Source: CAIWHR01 sp039915505 (GTDB lineage Bacteria > Pseudomonadota > Gammaproteobacteria > Burkholderiales > Casimicrobiaceae). Taken from it: a stretch of 35,172 bases of DNA. Positions 32,853 through 35,172 of the stretch are shown in pieces. A model generated the notes under the pieces. That model searched no databases. It was not told the DNA's origin and saw only the letters and a list, made by a program, of their open reading frames with translations. The stretch covers positions 1-35,172 of the forward strand of contig JBDSND010000117.1 in NCBI GenBank assembly GCA_039915505.1. Direction: 5' to 3'. The first letter of the stretch is position 1. Every line of letters starts with the position of its first letter. The translations under genes were made by a program, and so were the position numbers.

Positions 32853-33557
32853 TCAGCTGCCGAGATAGTTGCGTCGCACCGCCTCGTCTCCGGCAAGCTC
32901 GGCACCCGTGCCTTCGAGGGTGACGCGGCCGTTGTCGAGCACATAGGCCCGGTCCGCCACGGCGAGCGCCATGGCCGCATTCTGCTCGGAGAGAAGAATC
33001 GTCATGCCGCCGGCAGCGAGCGTGCGGATGATGCGGGTGATCTCGTCGACGATGATCGGTGCCAAGCCGAGCGTAGGCTCGTCGAGCAGCAGGCATTTCG
33101 GTTGGCCGATCAGGCCACGCGCGATGGCCAGCATCTGCTGTTCGCCGCCCGACATCGAGCCGGCCTTCTGCTCCTTGCGCTCGGCCAGGCGCGGGAACAT
33201 GCTGAAAAGCTCGTCGAAATCGCGCTCGAGGCGGTTGCGGTCGGCTCGGTGGTAGGCTCCCATGAGCATGTTTTCGGTGACCGAAAACTTGGGAAACACT
33301 TGCCGACCTTCGGGAACAAGAACGAGTCCGCGCTGCACCCGCTCGTGCGTCGGAACAGCGTCGAGGCCGGCTCCGGCAAAGCGAATCGCTCCGGCAACGG
33401 GAGCCTTCAGCCCCATGATGGTCCTGAGTGTCGTCGTCTTGCCGGCAGCATTGGCGCCGACCAGGGCGACTACTTGGCCATCGCCTACTGTCAACGAGAC
33501 GCCCTTCAGGACCTGGTTCTTGGCGTAGTAAACGTCGATGCCGGTGAGTTCGAGCAT
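32853..33557 (-). CDS. livF: Branched-chain amino-acid-type ABC transporter ATPase LivF
   Basis: Cytosolic ATPase of a HAAT (Liv) importer, 234 residues. Walker A GANAAGKTTT, LVPEGRQVFPKFSVTENM (LivF hallmark), signature MSGGEQQMLAIARGLI and Walker B CLLLDEPTLGLAPII are present, with the H-loop replaced by the LivF-typical LLSEQNAAMAL. It is separated from livG by an 85-base gap that contains a strong inverted repeat. The ligand is not established; Liv-like systems also carry urea, amides and aromatic acids. Confidence 0.94.
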   Translation of the reverse strand: MLELTGIDVYYAKNQVLKGVSLTVGDGQVVALVGANAAGKTTTLRTIMGLKAPVAGAIRFAGAGLDAVPTHERVQRGLVLVPEGRQVFPKFSVTENMLMGAYHRADRNRLERDFDELFSMFPRLAERKEQKAGSMSGGEQQMLAIARGLIGQPKCLLLDEPTLGLAPIIVDEITRIIRTLAAGGMTILLSEQNAAMALAVADRAYVLDNGRVTLEGTGAELAGDEAVRRNYLGS

Positions 33558-33577
33558 GTCAGGTCAACCAGGCCCTG

Positions 33578-33641
33578 GTGTGCCGAATCGGAAGTGCGCA
33601 GCCATCGCAAATTTATTCAACGAACTTCCAATTCGGGACAC
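33578..33641 (-). repeat. Inverted repeat (18-base arms) between livG and livF
   Basis: Arms at 33578-33595 and 33624-33641 pair over 18 bases with one mismatch and one G-U, around a 28-base loop. In the transcript the hairpin begins one base after the livG TAA stop. No T-run follows, so it is more like a REP/MITE-type element or an mRNA-stabilising hairpin than an intrinsic terminator. Confidence 0.75.
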
Positions 33642-33642
33642 T

Positions 33643-34440
33643 TTAGATCTCCGCGTGCGCCGCTACGGCATTGGTGGCGCTGCCTCGTCCCAAATACGCT
33701 TCGATGACCGCCGGATCGCGCAGTACCGCGTCGGGCGTGCCCTCGGCGATCTTGGCACCGTGGTGGATGACGATGGCGCGGTCGGCGAGCTTACCGAGGA
33801 AGCCGACCCGGTGATCGATGACGCACAAGGTCGTGCCATGGTCGCGCAGGTCGCGCAGCACCGCATCCAGGTTGGCGATCTCATCCTGGCCAAGACCACT
33901 GCCGGGCTCGTCGAGCAGCAGCAGCTTCGGCTCGCACATCAGGGCCATGGCGACGCCAAGCATCTTCTCGCCACCGTACGACAGGCTGGACGCGGGCTGA
34001 TCGCGAAACGACTTGAGGCGGCACACGTCGAGCACGTGATCGATGCGCTCCGCGAGGCCGTCGTCCGTTCCCCGGTGCCAGGGCAACAGGGTCGCGGCGC
34101 GGCGCCATCCGGTCTGCCGCTTCAAGCGCAGATGGCCAGCGATGGCGACATTGTGGAAGACCGAAAGCTCGCCAAAGAGCTGCGGGTTCTGGAACGTCTT
34201 GACGATCCCCGCGGCGGCAATCTCGTGCGGCTTGCTGCCGTTTAGCCTCCTGCCGTTCCAGAGCATCTCGCCCTCGCTCGGCAGGTAGACGCCGGAGATG
34301 ACGTTGAGCAGCGTGGTCTTGCCCGATCCGTTGGGACCGAAGACGCCAACGATCGCGCCCTCCTCGAGTTCGAACGAGATGGCGTCGACGGCGGTCAGGC
34401 CGCCGAATCGCTTGGTCAGGTTTCTGATCTCAAGCAGCAC
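33643..34440 (-). CDS. livG: Branched-chain amino-acid-type ABC transporter ATPase LivG
   Basis: Second ATPase of the Liv-type importer, 265 residues. Walker A GPNGSGKTTL (35-44), VKTFQNPQLFGELSVFHNVA (Q-loop with LivG-type sequence) and Walker B LLLLDEPGSGL are clear. The signature region reads LSYGGEKMLGVAMALM rather than the usual LSYGQQRRLEIARAL, a notable variant. The H-loop His is kept in CVIDHRVGFLG. The GTG start overlaps the livM stop by 11 bases, indicating coupling. Confidence 0.92.
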   Translation of the reverse strand: MLLEIRNLTKRFGGLTAVDAISFELEEGAIVGVFGPNGSGKTTLLNVISGVYLPSEGEMLWNGRRLNGSKPHEIAAAGIVKTFQNPQLFGELSVFHNVAIAGHLRLKRQTGWRRAATLLPWHRGTDDGLAERIDHVLDVCRLKSFRDQPASSLSYGGEKMLGVAMALMCEPKLLLLDEPGSGLGQDEIANLDAVLRDLRDHGTTLCVIDHRVGFLGKLADRAIVIHHGAKIAEGTPDAVLRDPAVIEAYLGRGSATNAVAAHAEI

Positions 34441-35172
34441 GACGCCATCGCAGTAGCACGCCAGCGATGCCGCGAGGCATCAGCAGTATGGTGAGGATCA
34501 GGATCAGCCCATAAATGAGGATCCGCACTTCGGCGTTGACGTCGATCACGTGCGGCAGTGCCGTCAAGACGAGCGCGCCGACGATCGGCGCCGCGACGAA
34601 CTCGCGGCCGCCGAGCAGCGCCATGGCGATGATGGCGAGCGACTGGTCGACCGAGAAGTAGTGCGGATCAATGTAGCTGATGTAGAACGAATAGAAACTG
34701 CCGGCCACCGCTGCGCCGGCATTGCCCGCAACGAAGCAGACGAGCTTGTAGCGAAACACGTTGATACCGAGCGTGTCGGCGAGATCCTCGTTGAGGCGGA
34801 TGGCCGCGAACGACCGCCCCATCCAGGAATGAACGATGCGCGAGTAGAAAATGACCGCCAGAACCACTGCTGCGAGGCTCAGGTAGTACCACATCAGCGT
34901 TCCGGTGACCGGAATGACGCCCTGCCCTGGAACCCACAGTGTCGGCGTCACTGTGAAGTTAATGCCGAGCGAGCCGTTGGTGAACGTAGTCCAGTTGAGG
35001 ATCACCAATCGGGCCAGCTCCGAGAAGGCGAGCGTGACGATCGCGAAGTACAGCTCCTTCAGCTTGAAGCGAAAGCAGATCGTGCCGATGACGACCGAGA
35101 CGAGAGAGACGAAGACGACGCCGACCACCATCCCAAGCCAGAACGGAATGTGCCAGTGCAGCATCGAGAGAT
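34430..35172 (-). CDS. livM: Liv-type ABC transporter permease LivM (5' end outside window)
   Basis: C-terminal part of a LivM-family permease, open at the window edge. Several hydrophobic segments are seen, with the family motifs FKLKELYFAIVTLAFSELAR, GSLGI, the EAA-like stretch GRSFAAIRLNEDLADTLGIN, and SLAIIAMALLGGREFVAAPI. The ATG at 35164 is internal: the preceding codons are also open, and LivM proteins usually have 50-90 more residues before the HWHIPFWL segment. The stop overlaps the livG start. Confidence 0.92.
   Translation of the reverse strand, partial: LSMLHWHIPFWLGMVVGVVFVSLVSVVIGTICFRFKLKELYFAIVTLAFSELARLVILNWTTFTNGSLGINFTVTPTLWVPGQGVIPVTGTLMWYYLSLAAVVLAVIFYSRIVHSWMGRSFAAIRLNEDLADTLGINVFRYKLVCFVAGNAGAAVAGSFYSFYISYIDPHYFSVDQSLAIIAMALLGGREFVAAPIVGALVLTALPHVIDVNAEVRILIYGLILILTILLMPRGIAGVLLRWRRAA

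Overview
This is a GC-rich, densely coded chromosomal window. The gene orders point to a betaproteobacterium, probably Burkholderiales-like. These are mreBCD-mrdA-rodA-rlpA divergent from gatCAB, gshB followed by ptsIIA-ptsH-ptsI, and metX-metW followed by ampG. The assignment rests on synteny and protein character, not on any search. No tRNA, rRNA, CRISPR array, intact insertion sequence or phage gene was seen.

Layout. (1) 29-2897, minus: tolB-pal-cpoB, the periplasmic half of the Tol-Pal envelope system, with a perfect TATAAT box upstream of tolB. (2) 3287-10496, minus: the rod-shape operon mreB-mreC-mreD-mrdA-rodA-rlpA. (3) 10906-14196, plus: gatC-gatA-gatB, the tRNA-dependent amidotransferase. 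(4) 14399-20106: the ABC-F gene ettA and a DUF4124 gene (both minus), then xthA and the ABC-F gene yheS (plus). (5) 20104-20300: a convergent junction filled by repeats whose TAA is the stop codon of both flanking genes. (6) 20291-23839, minus: a SAM-II riboswitch with an intrinsic terminator, a single-ORF metX-metW fusion and an ampG-like permease. (7) 24192-24968, plus: a c-type cytochrome fused to a DUF5648-like domain. (8) 24983-27944, minus: a compact four-gene cluster of TlpA-like thioredoxin, DUF4266 lipoprotein, DUF3570 protein and ApbE-like flavin transferase. (9) 28046-31600, minus: gshB, EIIA(Man), HPr and enzyme I. (10) 31951-35172, minus: livM (cut by the window edge), livG, livF and a PhyH-family dioxygenase.

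How the genes work together. Regions 1 and 2 build and constrict the envelope: MreB/C/D position the RodA-PBP2 synthase, RlpA acts at the septum, and TolB-Pal-CpoB couple outer-membrane constriction to peptidoglycan synthesis. Region 6 makes activated homoserine for methionine under SAM feedback. The aptamer, its pseudoknot, a competing 7-bp antiterminator pairing and the terminator can all be read from the sequence. Region 9 is a partial, regulatory-type PTS next to glutathione synthesis.

The two best candidates for something little described are the SAM-II-controlled MetX-MetW fusion and the TlpA/DUF4266/DUF3570/ApbE cluster. In the latter, a 75-residue lipoprotein ending in GGGGCGCN sits between a thiol-redox protein and a flavin transferase.
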